The notes: generated by a model not told the origin, from the sequence alone. 64,000 nucleotides of DNA from an uncultured Roseicyclus sp. (GCA_947500415.1 CANMRT010000001.1:522982-586981); one strand, 5' to 3'; counted from the first letter of the stretch, positions 8,964 through 18,025 are shown. Numbers and translations: made by a program.

Positions 8964-10259
8964 TCAGCCGCCGTGGCCAAAGCGGCTCGGCAACCACAGG
9001 ACGAGATCAGGCAAGAAGACCAGCAACAAGAGCGCGCCGATCAACACGACAAGGAAGGCCCAGACCTCCGCAATGATCTCTCGCAGCGGAATGCCGGTGA
9101 CGGCGTTGATGACAAAAAGCAGGATACCATAAGGCGGCGTGATAAGCCCGATCATGGAATTGACGACGACCAGCACGCCGAAGTGGACAAGGTCGATGCC
9201 AAGTTCGCGGCAGGCTGGGATGAACAAGGGAACGATGACCAGGATGATCGTCGTGGCATCCAGCACGCATCCAAGCAGCAGGATAAGTAGCATCACCATC
9301 AGCAGGAACAGCGTCGGGCTCATGTCGATGCCAACCAAGGCATCCGCGACCATTGAGGGGATGTTTTCCGACACGACGATGAAGTTGAGGATCAGCGCAC
9401 CGCCGATGACAATCCCGACGGAAGCTGAGGCACGTGCGCTTTCCACAAAGATCTCGTAAAGCCCCCGCAGGCTAAGCGCACGATAGAACAGTCCCGCCAA
9501 GAGCAGCGCATAAAGGGCCGCGACGGCTGCGGCTTCGGTCGGCGTCGTGACGCCCCCGTAGATGCCGTAGAGCAGGATCACCGGCATCAGTAGTGCAGGA
9601 AAGGCGTTGGCCGTCTTCTTTGGAAGCTCCCTTAGAGGGATCGGTTCCTCTAACGCAAAGCCGCGTTTGTGGGCGATGTAGCTGTTCATCGCCATCAGGA
9701 CGACACCCATGATCAGGCCTGGGATGATGCCTGCAAGGAACAGCGCCCCAATGGAGGATTGCGAAACCAGCGCGTAAAGTACCATGGGGATCGAAGGCGG
9801 GATGATAGGGCCAATGGTGGCCGAGGCCGCCGTGATGGCAGCCGCGTATCCCCGCCCGTAGCGGCCATCCTTGGTCATCATCTGGATGATGATCTTGCCG
9901 ATACCCGCCGCATCCGCCACTGCTGAGCCCGACATGCCGGAAAAGATCAACGACGCCACGACGTTCACGTGCCCAAGGCCCCCCCGGAACCGCCCGACGG
10001 CGGCGACGCAGAACCCCAATAATCGATCCGAGATTGTGCCCGCGTTCATGATGTTCGCGGCCACGATGAACAGCGGAACAGCCAGCAAAACGAAACTGCG
10101 GTAGAGGCCTTGGATGATCTTCTCACCCGCCAGCGCCAGGTCCATCCCACCGAGGCCAAGATATACCAAGGCCGCCAGAATGATCGAATAGCCGATAGGC
10201 GTGCCGATGCCCGCCAGGAAGAATAGCGTGGCTATGCAGGCCAGAACCTCAAAGCTCAT
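8964..10259 (-). CDS. dctM: TRAP transporter large permease, DctM family (system 2)
   Basis: A 431-residue polytopic protein, normal length for DctM. Landmarks are SGMSGSAVADAAGIG and IIPPSIPMVLYA in the first half and LITPPYGILLFV in the second. The start overlaps dctQ by four bases and the stop is 24 bases before the aldolase start. It is not a close copy of the system 1 permease (no hydrophilic insert, different loops), so the two transporters probably have different substrates. Confidence 0.9.
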   Translation of the reverse strand: MSFEVLACIATLFFLAGIGTPIGYSIILAALVYLGLGGMDLALAGEKIIQGLYRSFVLLAVPLFIVAANIMNAGTISDRLLGFCVAAVGRFRGGLGHVNVVASLIFSGMSGSAVADAAGIGKIIIQMMTKDGRYGRGYAAAITAASATIGPIIPPSIPMVLYALVSQSSIGALFLAGIIPGLIMGVVLMAMNSYIAHKRGFALEEPIPLRELPKKTANAFPALLMPVILLYGIYGGVTTPTEAAAVAALYALLLAGLFYRALSLRGLYEIFVESARASASVGIVIGGALILNFIVVSENIPSMVADALVGIDMSPTLFLLMVMLLILLLGCVLDATTIILVIVPLFIPACRELGIDLVHFGVLVVVNSMIGLITPPYGILLFVINAVTGIPLREIIAEVWAFLVVLIGALLLLVFLPDLVLWLPSRFGHGG

Positions 10260-10867
10260 GTCGCATCCTCACCGTGGCGGATGACGGGCGGCTCCGGGTC
10301 GTGGTCAATGTGGTGCTGATCGTCGGGTGGCCCATGGCGCAGGGTCACAACAAAGCGCCAGCCATAGCGCAGGATCAAGGCGCCCAAAAACACCATGTAA
10401 ATGATGAAGATCCACTTCAGCCGGATGCGGTCGCCCGTGATCGGGTTCTGCACGGTCGAAGTCCGGCGCATCCGCATGAAATCCACATAATCCCATGATG
10501 GCAGGAACGAGATCGCCATGCCCACCACAATCGCGCCAGCCGCCAACAGCGCCAATATCCGGCGCGGCCCGGGCGGGGCGGCAAGGTAAAGGATGTCGAA
10601 GGTCACATGGTCCTTCTCGCGCACGTTAAAGGCGCAGCCGAAGAACACGATCCAAACCCAAAGGATAAGGCAAAGCTCAAGCGTCCACCCCAATGGCTCG
10701 ATATTGTCGAGCCAATCGTAGCGACCACCAAGGCCCAGACTGTCCACGATCTGCGGTGTGTAACGCGAGCCGACTTGCAGTAGGAAGGTAAAGAACATCG
10801 CCGCAAGCATGGCCGCGGCGATGGAATTGGTAAGGGTGGAGAAGCCCGCTTTCAGCTTAGCAAACAC
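10256..10867 (-). CDS. dctQ: TRAP transporter small permease, DctQ family (system 2)
   Basis: A 203-residue membrane protein with hydrophobic segments near residues 15-35, 60-80, 100-122 and 150-167, the expected four-helix DctQ pattern. The C-terminus is an unusual His/Asp-rich cytoplasmic tail (PPDDQHHIDHDPEPP). It starts 21 bases after the dctP stop and overlaps dctM by 4 bases. Confidence 0.82.
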   Translation of the reverse strand: MFAKLKAGFSTLTNSIAAAMLAAMFFTFLLQVGSRYTPQIVDSLGLGGRYDWLDNIEPLGWTLELCLILWVWIVFFGCAFNVREKDHVTFDILYLAAPPGPRRILALLAAGAIVVGMAISFLPSWDYVDFMRMRRTSTVQNPITGDRIRLKWIFIIYMVFLGALILRYGWRFVVTLRHGPPDDQHHIDHDPEPPVIRHGEDAT

Positions 10868-10888
10868 CGCAGGCTTCCCCTTCTTCGA

Positions 10889-11899
10889 TCAGTTGCCAAG
10901 CGCGTTGATCTGCTCCAGCACGCCTTCAGGCCAGTCGCCGGCAAATTCGCTCTCCAAGTATGCAGCCTGAACCGTTTCGCGGAACGCAGCAAGATCGGGC
11001 TCATAGAGGGTCAGACCATTCTCTTCGAGGAAGGCTCCCAGCTCCGCCTCAAGCTCCAGCTGGCGCTGACGGCCCGCTTCGGCAGCGTCATCGGCGGCTT
11101 GCTGAACAGCCGCCTGCTGCTCTTCCGTCATCGATTGGAAGACCTCTTCCGAAATCGCGATGTAGTTCAGGTCCACAAGGTGCGAGGTCAGGGCGATCTG
11201 GCACGTCACCTCGTAGAAGCGCGCGTCGACCACGGTCGGCAGCGGGTTGTCCTGCCCATCCACGGCACCAGTCGACAGGGCTGTGTAGACCTCGTTGAAC
11301 GACATTGGCGTGGGCGATGCACCAAGGGCCGAACCCAGGAATTGCCAAGCGTCCGTGCCAGGCATCCGAAGGTTCACGCCGTCCAGATCGGCAGGCGTTG
11401 TCACCGTCAACTCATCGGGGCACTGGCGCAGGTTCACGTGACGACGGCCAAGATACATGACCGACAGAAGACGCACGCCAAGCTCATCAATTGCCTGCTG
11501 CTTAAAGGCATCCATCAGCGGGTCATTGAACACCGCGACCTGATGGGCCGCATCCTGGTGCACATAGCCTGCCGTGAAGATGGAGAATTCCGGGAAGAAT
11601 TGCGCCAGCTCCTGCGCGGAGGTGATGCTCATCTCAAGGTTGCCACGGCTGATGGCTTCAAGCTCCGTGCCCTGGGCGAAGAGAGTGGCGTTGTAGGATG
11701 GCTCGTAGCTGGCGAAATCAGACACGGCGGGGCCGAAGACCTCGGCCATGGCGACCGAACGCTGGTCCGTCTCAGAACCAGCCATCGACAGGCGCAGCTG
11801 GATCGCATGACCGTCGGCAAATGCGCCTGTGGTCGTTGCGACAAGGCTCAGCGCTGTTGCAGTCGTAAGCGCCATGCGGCGCGTGATTTTCGTGATCAT
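10889..11899 (-). CDS. dctP: TRAP transporter solute-binding protein, DctP family (system 2)
   Basis: A 336-residue periplasmic binding protein. The N-terminus MITKITRRMALTTATALSL ends in a cleavable signal (TGAFADG). The core includes VNLRMPGTDAWQFLGSALGASPTPMSFNEVYTALSTGAVDG, shown here only to mark the DctP specificity region containing the conserved Arg that clamps a carboxylate (in LRMPGTD). The ATG at 11899 is preceded by GGAGGACCAACA; the ATG at 11914 overlaps that site and is rejected. A candidate operator lies about 82 bases upstream. Confidence 0.87.
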   Translation of the reverse strand: MITKITRRMALTTATALSLVATTTGAFADGHAIQLRLSMAGSETDQRSVAMAEVFGPAVSDFASYEPSYNATLFAQGTELEAISRGNLEMSITSAQELAQFFPEFSIFTAGYVHQDAAHQVAVFNDPLMDAFKQQAIDELGVRLLSVMYLGRRHVNLRQCPDELTVTTPADLDGVNLRMPGTDAWQFLGSALGASPTPMSFNEVYTALSTGAVDGQDNPLPTVVDARFYEVTCQIALTSHLVDLNYIAISEEVFQSMTEEQQAAVQQAADDAAEAGRQRQLELEAELGAFLEENGLTLYEPDLAAFRETVQAAYLESEFAGDWPEGVLEQINALGN

Positions 11900-11980
11900 T
11901 GTTGGTCCTCCCATAGTGGTAGATCACCTTCTTTTTCCTCAGCATGATGCCGAGTCGTTTCAAATCACAAGATTTTTGTC

Positions 11981-11995
11981 AAAATCTCAGATATT
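11981..11995 (-). promoter_or_regulatory. Second copy of the candidate GntR operator, upstream of dctP
   Basis: Read on the minus strand the site is AATATCTGAGATTTT, matching 14 of 15 bases of the palindromic site at 13143-13157. It straddles the last codons of the Gfo/Idh gene and lies upstream of dctP, beside GATTTT-TGTC-AAAATC (11971-11986). A TTGACA-like element follows on the minus strand, so an internal promoter controlled by the same regulator is plausible. Confidence 0.5.
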
Positions 11996-13075
11996 GTACT
12001 CCGCCGCTGCCGGGTTGTTGTGGCTTGTCTCGGTGGAGATTTGGATCGACCGCCCCGTGGCGGCCGATGTTTGTATTGCTTCGATCACACCCAAAGTGCG
12101 CATCCCTTCGCGGGCCGATACCAAAGGTACTGCGCCGTTCGCGATCACGTCGCGGAAGTGGGCGATTTGGTTGACCAAAGGGTCCGAGGGTTCGGTTGCG
12201 ACGGTTTTTGCGGCGATTGGCGTCCACCAATCCGGCTGTCCACTCTCATGAGCCCAAACCCGCAAATCGGGGATCGAAAGCGCGCCGTCTGAGCCGCCAA
12301 TTACATAGCAGCTCTCCGCGGTGTGCGGGTAAATTGGATTCTCGCCTGAGGTCATTTCCCAGGACCACGGCGCCACCACACTGTCGGACACGGTGATCGT
12401 GGCAATCGCCCCATTCTCCAGCGTCAGAACCGCAGCGGCGACATCTTCGTTGGCATATCCGCGAACCGATGGTGCGGCCTGTGCGAAGACGGAAACTACC
12501 TCCCCGCAAAGGTGACGGATCAAGTCGATGTCGTGGGCAAGATTGACCGAGATCGGCCCTGCACCAGGCTCTTTCCGCCAAGGCGCGACGTCGAAATATG
12601 CATCCGGTTTATAGAACCAACAGGTCGCGTTTACGGTGCGAATACCCCCGATTTCACCTGCCAAGATCAGGTCGCGCGCGGCATGGATCAGGGGGTTATG
12701 GCGACGATGGTGCCCCACCAGAACCGGCACTCCTTGCGCCTCGGACGCATCGACCAGCGTTGCCGCCGCACCCACGCTGGTAGCGATAGGTTTCTCGATC
12801 AAGACCGGGCAATTGCGGCCAATGGCAGCCAGTCCGTTTTCCAGATGCAGGGGTGTGGGTGTCGCAACGATCAACCCGTCCGGCGAAGAGGCTGCAAACA
12901 AGTCATCCAAGGTGGCGTAGCAGGTCAGCCCCATGGCCGCGGCCTTGGCCTGTCCCTCGGCAGAGGGTTCTACCGCGGCGGCGACCTCGACCCCATCCAC
13001 TTGCGCAGCGGCATTGGCATGGCGTTGGCCGACAAGACCGAAGCCGCAAATGGCCAGCGATATCGCCTTTTTCAC
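11987..13075 (-). CDS. Gfo/Idh/MocA family oxidoreductase
   Basis: A 362-residue NAD(P)-dependent dehydrogenase. The Rossmann domain begins AICGFGLVGQRH (GxGxxG) and the family EKP motif is present in VLIEKPIATS; the C-terminal half is the beta-sheet substrate domain. Family members oxidise sugars, inositols and related cyclic polyols, so a role on a quinate/shikimate-like or sugar acid substrate would fit the operon. It is the first gene of the minus-strand operon Gfo/Idh-dctP-dctQ-dctM-aldolase-quiC and diverges from gntR. Confidence 0.85.
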   Translation of the reverse strand: MKKAISLAICGFGLVGQRHANAAAQVDGVEVAAAVEPSAEGQAKAAAMGLTCYATLDDLFAASSPDGLIVATPTPLHLENGLAAIGRNCPVLIEKPIATSVGAAATLVDASEAQGVPVLVGHHRRHNPLIHAARDLILAGEIGGIRTVNATCWFYKPDAYFDVAPWRKEPGAGPISVNLAHDIDLIRHLCGEVVSVFAQAAPSVRGYANEDVAAAVLTLENGAIATITVSDSVVAPWSWEMTSGENPIYPHTAESCYVIGGSDGALSIPDLRVWAHESGQPDWWTPIAAKTVATEPSDPLVNQIAHFRDVIANGAVPLVSAREGMRTLGVIEAIQTSAATGRSIQISTETSHNNPAAAEYNI

Positions 13076-13142
13076 CGCTGGTCCTCCCTATCCCGGCGCG
13101 CCCGTGAACGGCACGTTAGAGACGGTGATCTCGATTCGCAAT

Positions 13143-13157
13143 AATATCTGATATTTT
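13143..13157. promoter_or_regulatory. Palindromic candidate GntR operator between gntR and the catabolic operon
   Basis: AATATC-T-GATATT (13143-13155) is a perfect 13-base palindrome around a central base in an A+T-rich stretch of the 165-base divergent intergenic region. It recurs with one mismatch at 11981-11995. Location between a regulator gene and the operon it faces, plus recurrence before dctP, is the classical layout for an autoregulated GntR/FadR-type repressor. Confidence 0.55.
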
Positions 13158-13240
13158 ATACTTTACCGGGCAATTTTAGAAATACTTGCCGATTGGACCA
13201 GTATCCGTATGACTGAACGACAGAACAAAATCGGACGACA

Positions 13241-13903
13241 ATGATGGCCCAGATCGCCGCGACTGTAGGCACCAGCACCTACCAAAAAATCAAGCGCGAC
13301 ATCCTGTTCGGCGCACTGGAGCCGGGCGCAAAGCTGAAGCTGGACTCGTTGAAAGAGCGCTACAGCGCCAGCCTGTCGACCTTGCGCGAAACCTTGAACC
13401 GGCTGGCCAGCGAAGGCTTCGTGGATGCCCCGGAACAACGCGGTTTTTTCGTCAAGCCGGTCTCAGCAGATGACCTGCATGAGATTGCACACCTCCGGGT
13501 GCTTCTCGAATGCCACGCGCTGCGCCTGTCGATCGCAAATGGCGATACGGAGTGGGAAGGCCGCCTCGCTGCAGCCCACCACAAGCTAAATGTGATGGAG
13601 CAGCGGCTTCTGGCCGGCGACGAGTCCGAGAAAGAGGCCTGGAAGCGTTACGATTGGGAGTTTCACCAAACCCTGATTTCAGCCTGCAACTCCGCGAACC
13701 TTCTGTCCCTTCACGCTACGCTCTACGAGAAATACCTGCGCTACCAAATGCTTGTTCTGACCCATCGCGGCGAAGAGGCAGCTCAGGAGCACCGCGTGAT
13801 GTTCGAAGCCGCCCTTGCGCGGGACGCGGATAGCGCAGTCGCAGCACTTGAAACGCATATCGTAAAGGGGCTGGAACATACGGTCGCCGCGATGAATGCC
13901 TAG
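13241..13903 (+). CDS. GntR family transcriptional regulator (FadR/FCD type)
   Basis: A 220-residue regulator with an N-terminal winged helix (about 10-75; STLRETLNRLASEGFV is the recognition region) and an all-helical FCD ligand domain (about 85-210) with candidate metal-binding Asp and His residues (WEFHQTLISACN). Two tandem ATG codons (13241, 13244) can serve as the start and the Shine-Dalgarno is weak. It is transcribed away from the operon and probably represses it until a pathway acid is present. A palindrome in the shared intergenic region is its likely site. Confidence 0.87.
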   Translation: MMAQIAATVGTSTYQKIKRDILFGALEPGAKLKLDSLKERYSASLSTLRETLNRLASEGFVDAPEQRGFFVKPVSADDLHEIAHLRVLLECHALRLSIANGDTEWEGRLAAAHHKLNVMEQRLLAGDESEKEAWKRYDWEFHQTLISACNSANLLSLHATLYEKYLRYQMLVLTHRGEEAAQEHRVMFEAALARDADSAVAALETHIVKGLEHTVAAMNA

Positions 13904-13949
13904 CGCGCCAATGTCGCCATACAAAATTCGCAGGTTGGTAAGGAAAGAT

Positions 13950-14024
13950 TGGCTGGGGTGGTAGGATTCGAACCTACGGTACACTGTACCAAAAACAGCT
14001 GCCTTACCGCTTGGCTACACCCCA
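13950..14024 (-). tRNA. tRNA-Gln (anticodon TTG)
   Basis: On the minus strand a 75-base sequence begins TGGGGTG, pairs with CACCCCA at the 3' end and carries an encoded CCA. The anticodon stem/loop GCTGT-TTTTGGT-ACAGT gives anticodon TTG, and the T-arm contains GGTTCGAATCC. It therefore reads CAA (and CAG by wobble). The gene sits between gntR and mscS with no obvious co-transcribed partner. Confidence 0.95.
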
Positions 14025-14100
14025 ACCGTGCGGGTGCAGATACGACGCGCGGGCGCAAGGATCAAGCCCCCTGAACACGTTTTCTCTTGCCGGATTTCCT

Positions 14101-15429
14101 CTACTCCTGCGGCGCTTCCCGGCGCAACAGGTCGTTGTCCGGCAAGGCATGGCGCTCGGCCTCAATGATCTCTTCCAGTGCGGCACTTTCATCGGTGCCG
14201 ACGTCCTGCGCCTCAACCTCTGCGGGTGGTAGGGCAGGGCGCTTCGGCGCGCTTGGCGTTGTGCCCGGCACCTCAACACCCGCTAGCCTGTAGGTCGGCT
14301 CGGGCAGCGCAATCCCTGCCCCCTCCAGCCGTGCCTTGACCACACGGATCGCCTCACCTTTGGCCATGCCGATGCCCGTCTCATGCTGTTTGATCCAACC
14401 GGCCGCCGTGACGTCGATGGTCGAGGCGCCCAGCCCCTCCACCCAGACACCGGGCTTGGGCGTCTCCAACACAAACGGCAACTCCGTCAGCGCGCCCAAT
14501 ATGATGCGCTGCGCCTCGGCAATATCGGCGTCTGCCTCCACCCCCAAAAGGAACGTGAACCGCCGCTCATCATTGCGGGTGTAGTTCACGATCTTCGACT
14601 TGAAAACCGTCGCGTTGGGGATGCGGATGTGGTTGCCATCCAGGCTTAGAAGGATCGTTGCACGGCTCGTCAGGCGAATGACATGACCCAGATCCCCCTC
14701 AATCTCTACCAGATCCTTGGGCCGAAACGGTTGCCTTATCGACAACATGATTGAGGAGATGAAATTTTCCACCGTGTCCCGCACGGCAAAACCAATCGCC
14801 AGACCCACGATACCCGCCGCGCCAAGGATCGTACCCAAAAGCGCCGTCGCGTTCAGCAGATCCAGTGCCAGAACGACTCCCAGCACGATGAAAGCCAACC
14901 GCACCACTTGCCGGTAAATGTCTGCAATGAACGCATTCGGCGCGATCCGGTCCCACGGCCAAGACCGCCGCGCCAACCAAAACCCGAATAGCCACATCAA
15001 GGCGGCTGCCGTCAGCGCCACAAGGATCAAGGGTGAGAACGCCACCACCTGCTCCACCCGGTCATACATCCGCTCAATCGCGGGGTTCAGGCGTTCAACC
15101 ACATCGGTGGTTTCCATCACCGTATTCTCGATCGCCACGACCCCTTCGACGCGGGCCACAAGCGCATTCAGGTCTTCAATCCGACCAGCATCCACCACCG
15201 TGCCGCGCAGGGTTACGATGCCGTTGGATACCGTTGCGCGAACATCCGAATATCCGTCCAGCTGACCCAGGATCGCCATGATCCGGTCGCGCGTCGCAAA
15301 GTCCTGCGCGCGGTCGCTTTCAACGGAAATCGCGCCATCGGGCTGTGTGCCATCGGTTTGTGCGGCCAATGGCCCGCAAAGAGCCACTGCGAGGAGCACC
15401 GCGAGGAGCGATTGATAAACCCTCTTCAT
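14101..15429 (-). CDS. MscS-family mechanosensitive channel with BON domain
   Basis: A 442-residue inner-membrane channel. Order: signal peptide (1-23, ending GPLAAQ), a BON domain (about 40-105, ATVSNGIVTLRGTV), transmembrane segments near 130-150, 170-195 and 200-225, then the MscS pore helix and beta domain (IGFAVRDTVENFISSI, RPFRPKDLVEI, IPNATVFKSKIVNYTR). The C-terminal 60 residues are acidic and low-complexity. It would open under membrane tension and release solutes on hypo-osmotic shock. Its start overlaps the kdsA stop by 4 bases (ATGA). Confidence 0.88.
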   Translation of the reverse strand: MKRVYQSLLAVLLAVALCGPLAAQTDGTQPDGAISVESDRAQDFATRDRIMAILGQLDGYSDVRATVSNGIVTLRGTVVDAGRIEDLNALVARVEGVVAIENTVMETTDVVERLNPAIERMYDRVEQVVAFSPLILVALTAAALMWLFGFWLARRSWPWDRIAPNAFIADIYRQVVRLAFIVLGVVLALDLLNATALLGTILGAAGIVGLAIGFAVRDTVENFISSIMLSIRQPFRPKDLVEIEGDLGHVIRLTSRATILLSLDGNHIRIPNATVFKSKIVNYTRNDERRFTFLLGVEADADIAEAQRIILGALTELPFVLETPKPGVWVEGLGASTIDVTAAGWIKQHETGIGMAKGEAIRVVKARLEGAGIALPEPTYRLAGVEVPGTTPSAPKRPALPPAEVEAQDVGTDESAALEEIIEAERHALPDNDLLRREAPQE

Positions 15430-16259
15430 ACCGCCACCGGTGCCGCCTTCGCGACTTTGTCTAGCGCCATCAACACCTCAATCACACCGCCCATGTCCTC
15501 CAGCCGGATCATGTTGGGTCCGTCCGACGGTGCGTTGTCCGGGTCCTGATGCGTCTCCAGGAAAACACCGGCCACACCCACGGCCACCGCCGCGCGGGCC
15601 AGAACCGGGGCGAATTCCCGCTGTCCGCCTGACGACCCGCCAAGCCCGCCGGGTTGGGCCACGGCATGGGTGGCATCCATCACTATTGGATAGCCAGTCT
15701 TGGCCATCTCGGGCAGCGACCGCATGTCCGCCACCAGCGCGTTGTAGCCAAAGGAAACCCCGCGCTCGGTCAGCAGCAGGCGTTCATTGGCGGTGCTCGC
15801 TACCTTCTCGGCTACGTTCGCCATATCCCACGGAGCCAGGAATTGCCCCTTCTTCACGTTGATTGCCGCGCCTGTTTCGCCTGCCGCCAGAAGCAGGTCG
15901 GTTTGGCGGCACAAGAAGGCGGGGATTTGCAAAACATCGACGGCTTCGGCCACCGGCGCGCACTGGTCAGGCGCATGTACGTCCGTCAAAACAGGGCAGC
16001 CAAATTCCTCTCGCATCGCCGACAGAATGCGCAATCCTTCGTCCATCCCCAACCCGCGCTTTCCGCTCAGCGATGTGCGGTTGGCCTTGTCATAGCTGCC
16101 CTTGAAAATGAACTGCGCGCCCGTCTTGGCGCAAACCTCGGCCATATGGCCCGCGATCATTCGCGCGTGGTCCAGGCTTTCCAATTGGCAGGGGCCTGCG
16201 ATCACAGTCAGGGGGGTCGTATTCGACACCGCCAGTGATCCGATTTCCACAGTCTTCAT
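15426..16259 (-). CDS. kdsA: 3-deoxy-8-phosphooctulonate synthase (Kdo-8-P synthase)
   Basis: Condenses phosphoenolpyruvate with arabinose 5-phosphate to Kdo 8-phosphate, the committed step to Kdo for lipid A core and for the poly-Kdo linker of group 2 capsules. 277 residues from the ATG at 16259, the normal length; TTG at 16277 would only add six residues. Signature segments are VIAGPCQLES near the start, FKGSYDKANRTS, and the C-terminal ETHQDPDNAPSDGPN. The gene lies between kpsE and mscS in one operon, placing Kdo supply beside capsule export. Confidence 0.95.
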   Translation of the reverse strand: MKTVEIGSLAVSNTTPLTVIAGPCQLESLDHARMIAGHMAEVCAKTGAQFIFKGSYDKANRTSLSGKRGLGMDEGLRILSAMREEFGCPVLTDVHAPDQCAPVAEAVDVLQIPAFLCRQTDLLLAAGETGAAINVKKGQFLAPWDMANVAEKVASTANERLLLTERGVSFGYNALVADMRSLPEMAKTGYPIVMDATHAVAQPGGLGGSSGGQREFAPVLARAAVAVGVAGVFLETHQDPDNAPSDGPNMIRLEDMGGVIEVLMALDKVAKAAPVAV

Positions 16260-16267
16260 ATCCACCC

Positions 16268-16289
16268 CCGGGGCCAAGTGCGGCCCCGG
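16268..16289 (-). promoter_or_regulatory. GC-rich hairpin between kpsE and kdsA
   Basis: CCGGGGCC and GGCCCCGG form a perfect 8-base stem with a six-base loop, in the 44-base gap between the kpsE stop and the kdsA start. There is no T-run, so it is unlikely to terminate. It lies beside the kdsA Shine-Dalgarno (GGGGGTGG) and may modulate mRNA stability or kdsA translation. Confidence 0.45.
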
Positions 16290-16303
16290 AACGGCGCTTC
16301 AGG

Positions 16304-18025
16304 TCAGGAACTGACCTGTTCGCGCAGGATCGAGGCTGTCATCGATACCAACAGGTAGATGCCAGAAAAGACGACGAAGGCAAGCAGGGTATTCTCGAAA
16401 GCCTTCGGATAGGCCGCCTCATCGGGGGCAACCGGGAAAACACCCATCGAGATATAGAGGGTCTGACGATTGGCCTCCATCCGTGCCGCTTCCCGCGCCT
16501 GCATGGCCTCGGTCAGCATCAGGCGCCGTGTTTCAAGATCGGCTTGCGCCACGACCAGTTCCGATTGCACCCGCGCGAGAGAGACTTCGCCCCCCGTCAG
16601 GGTGCTCCGCAGGTCAGCGACTTGCGCTTCCAGCCGCGCGATGGTCGCCTCCGCCGCTTCAACACGCCCGGCATTTGGTCGTGTCGCAGATTGGATTTCC
16701 GCGAGCCGCAATGTCTCTTCGGTGATCCGTGCCTGAAGGGTCGAAATCTGAGAGAACACAAGGTTCAGTTCCGCCTCCGGTGACACGACTTCAAGCTGCT
16801 GTTGCAGATCAAGGACGCGTTCCTGTGCCAACGCGGCGCGATCTTCAGCCTCTGCAAAGGCCTCTTGCGCGCCCGCCATGCCATCGTCGCGCAGGCGGGA
16901 TGACATCTGGTCAACCCGTTCTTCAGCGTATCCGATCAAGGCTTCGGAGAAGCGCTGGCTGACAAACGGGTCAGCGGCCAGAACTTCCATGCGGATCAGG
17001 CCTTCGGTCGGGTCGTAGCTGATGACAAGGCTGCGCAGGTAAACGTCATACATCTGCTCAACGCTTGCGTCAGGGGCAAGGCGCAGCAGGGGATCGATTG
17101 CGTCGCTCGAAAAATGCTCACGAAAGCCAAACTCTTCATCCAGCCGGATCATGGCTTCGCGGCTTTCTAGGTAACTTTGAACCGTAATCGATTCTTGGAC
17201 CGTCGCGAAAGAGCTGCCGCCAAGAAGGCCACCCAAACCGCCGCCGCCGCCGACCGAGGCTTCGGCCTTTTGGATAACGAACTCTGTGTCAGTGGCGTAA
17301 AGCGGTGTGGCGACGGTGTAGAAATAGTAGCTGACGATCATCGTCGGCAGGAACACGAAGCACGCAAGGCGCGTGGCCAGTTGGATCAGTTTGCGGCGAC
17401 GGCGCGCGGCGATGTCACGCTGCACGCGCATAATCTCCGCTGCGCGTTCGTCCGCTGAGAATGTCTTTGGGCCTGGAGGTGGGGCCGGGGCATCCACTTG
17501 CGTGGCGGGCACTTGCGCGGTGGCGGCGCGCACCGGCAGCGTATTGCCCGCAGCGGCGGCACCTGCAGCGGCTGCGCCACCTTTACCGGCTTCGTTGACG
17601 ACCAGTTCCAGCATGTTGGATTGGTTGAATGGATCAAGCCCGCGGCGGCGCAACTGGCGCACGGCGTCGAAATCAGACGATGGTTGCATCCCGTGCTTCT
17701 GTGCCAAACGCCGCGCCATGCGCAGCTGTCGACCGGTCAGCCCTTCGGCCCGGATCGCCGCCAATTCCTCTTCGACAGTTGCGGGGGCGCCACCTGTCGG
17801 CTGACCTGCTTCCGCTTGCGCGCGGTCGTGGGCGGCAGAGCCCGGCAGCGCCATGTCGCCAAAGCCGTCTTCGGTCGTATTGGGAAGGCTGTTGTCTTCG
17901 GCGGCCGAAGGTCCAGCCTCGGTCGCGCGCGCGTCAGCGGCTTCCGCGCGGCGGGTTTCGCCAGCAGGTGCAACAGCATCGTTGCGGCGGATGCGGAATT
18001 TCCTAGCTTTGGGTTTGGTAGTCAT
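16304..18025 (-). CDS. kpsE: Capsule polysaccharide export inner-membrane protein, KpsE/BexC family
   Basis: A 573-residue periplasmic adaptor of the group 2 capsule ABC exporter. An N-terminal cytoplasmic region of about 215 residues is rich in Ala, Pro and charged residues and is much longer than in E. coli KpsE. Then come a transmembrane helix (LACFVFLPTMIVSYYFY), a periplasmic Wzz-like domain with a Gly-rich insert (GGGGGLGGLLGG), a long coiled coil (about 380-510) and a second helix near the C-terminus. The start is MTTKPKARKF at 18025, overlapping kpsT by 23 bases. No kpsM permease is adjacent in this window. Confidence 0.85.
   Translation of the reverse strand: MTTKPKARKFRIRRNDAVAPAGETRRAEAADARATEAGPSAAEDNSLPNTTEDGFGDMALPGSAAHDRAQAEAGQPTGGAPATVEEELAAIRAEGLTGRQLRMARRLAQKHGMQPSSDFDAVRQLRRRGLDPFNQSNMLELVVNEAGKGGAAAAGAAAAGNTLPVRAATAQVPATQVDAPAPPPGPKTFSADERAAEIMRVQRDIAARRRRKLIQLATRLACFVFLPTMIVSYYFYTVATPLYATDTEFVIQKAEASVGGGGGLGGLLGGSSFATVQESITVQSYLESREAMIRLDEEFGFREHFSSDAIDPLLRLAPDASVEQMYDVYLRSLVISYDPTEGLIRMEVLAADPFVSQRFSEALIGYAEERVDQMSSRLRDDGMAGAQEAFAEAEDRAALAQERVLDLQQQLEVVSPEAELNLVFSQISTLQARITEETLRLAEIQSATRPNAGRVEAAEATIARLEAQVADLRSTLTGGEVSLARVQSELVVAQADLETRRLMLTEAMQAREAARMEANRQTLYISMGVFPVAPDEAAYPKAFENTLLAFVVFSGIYLLVSMTASILREQVSS

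Noticed and set aside
7842-9290. 482-residue plus-strand frame
   Set aside because: Antisense to quiC, the aldolase and dctM, all of which have clear family motifs.
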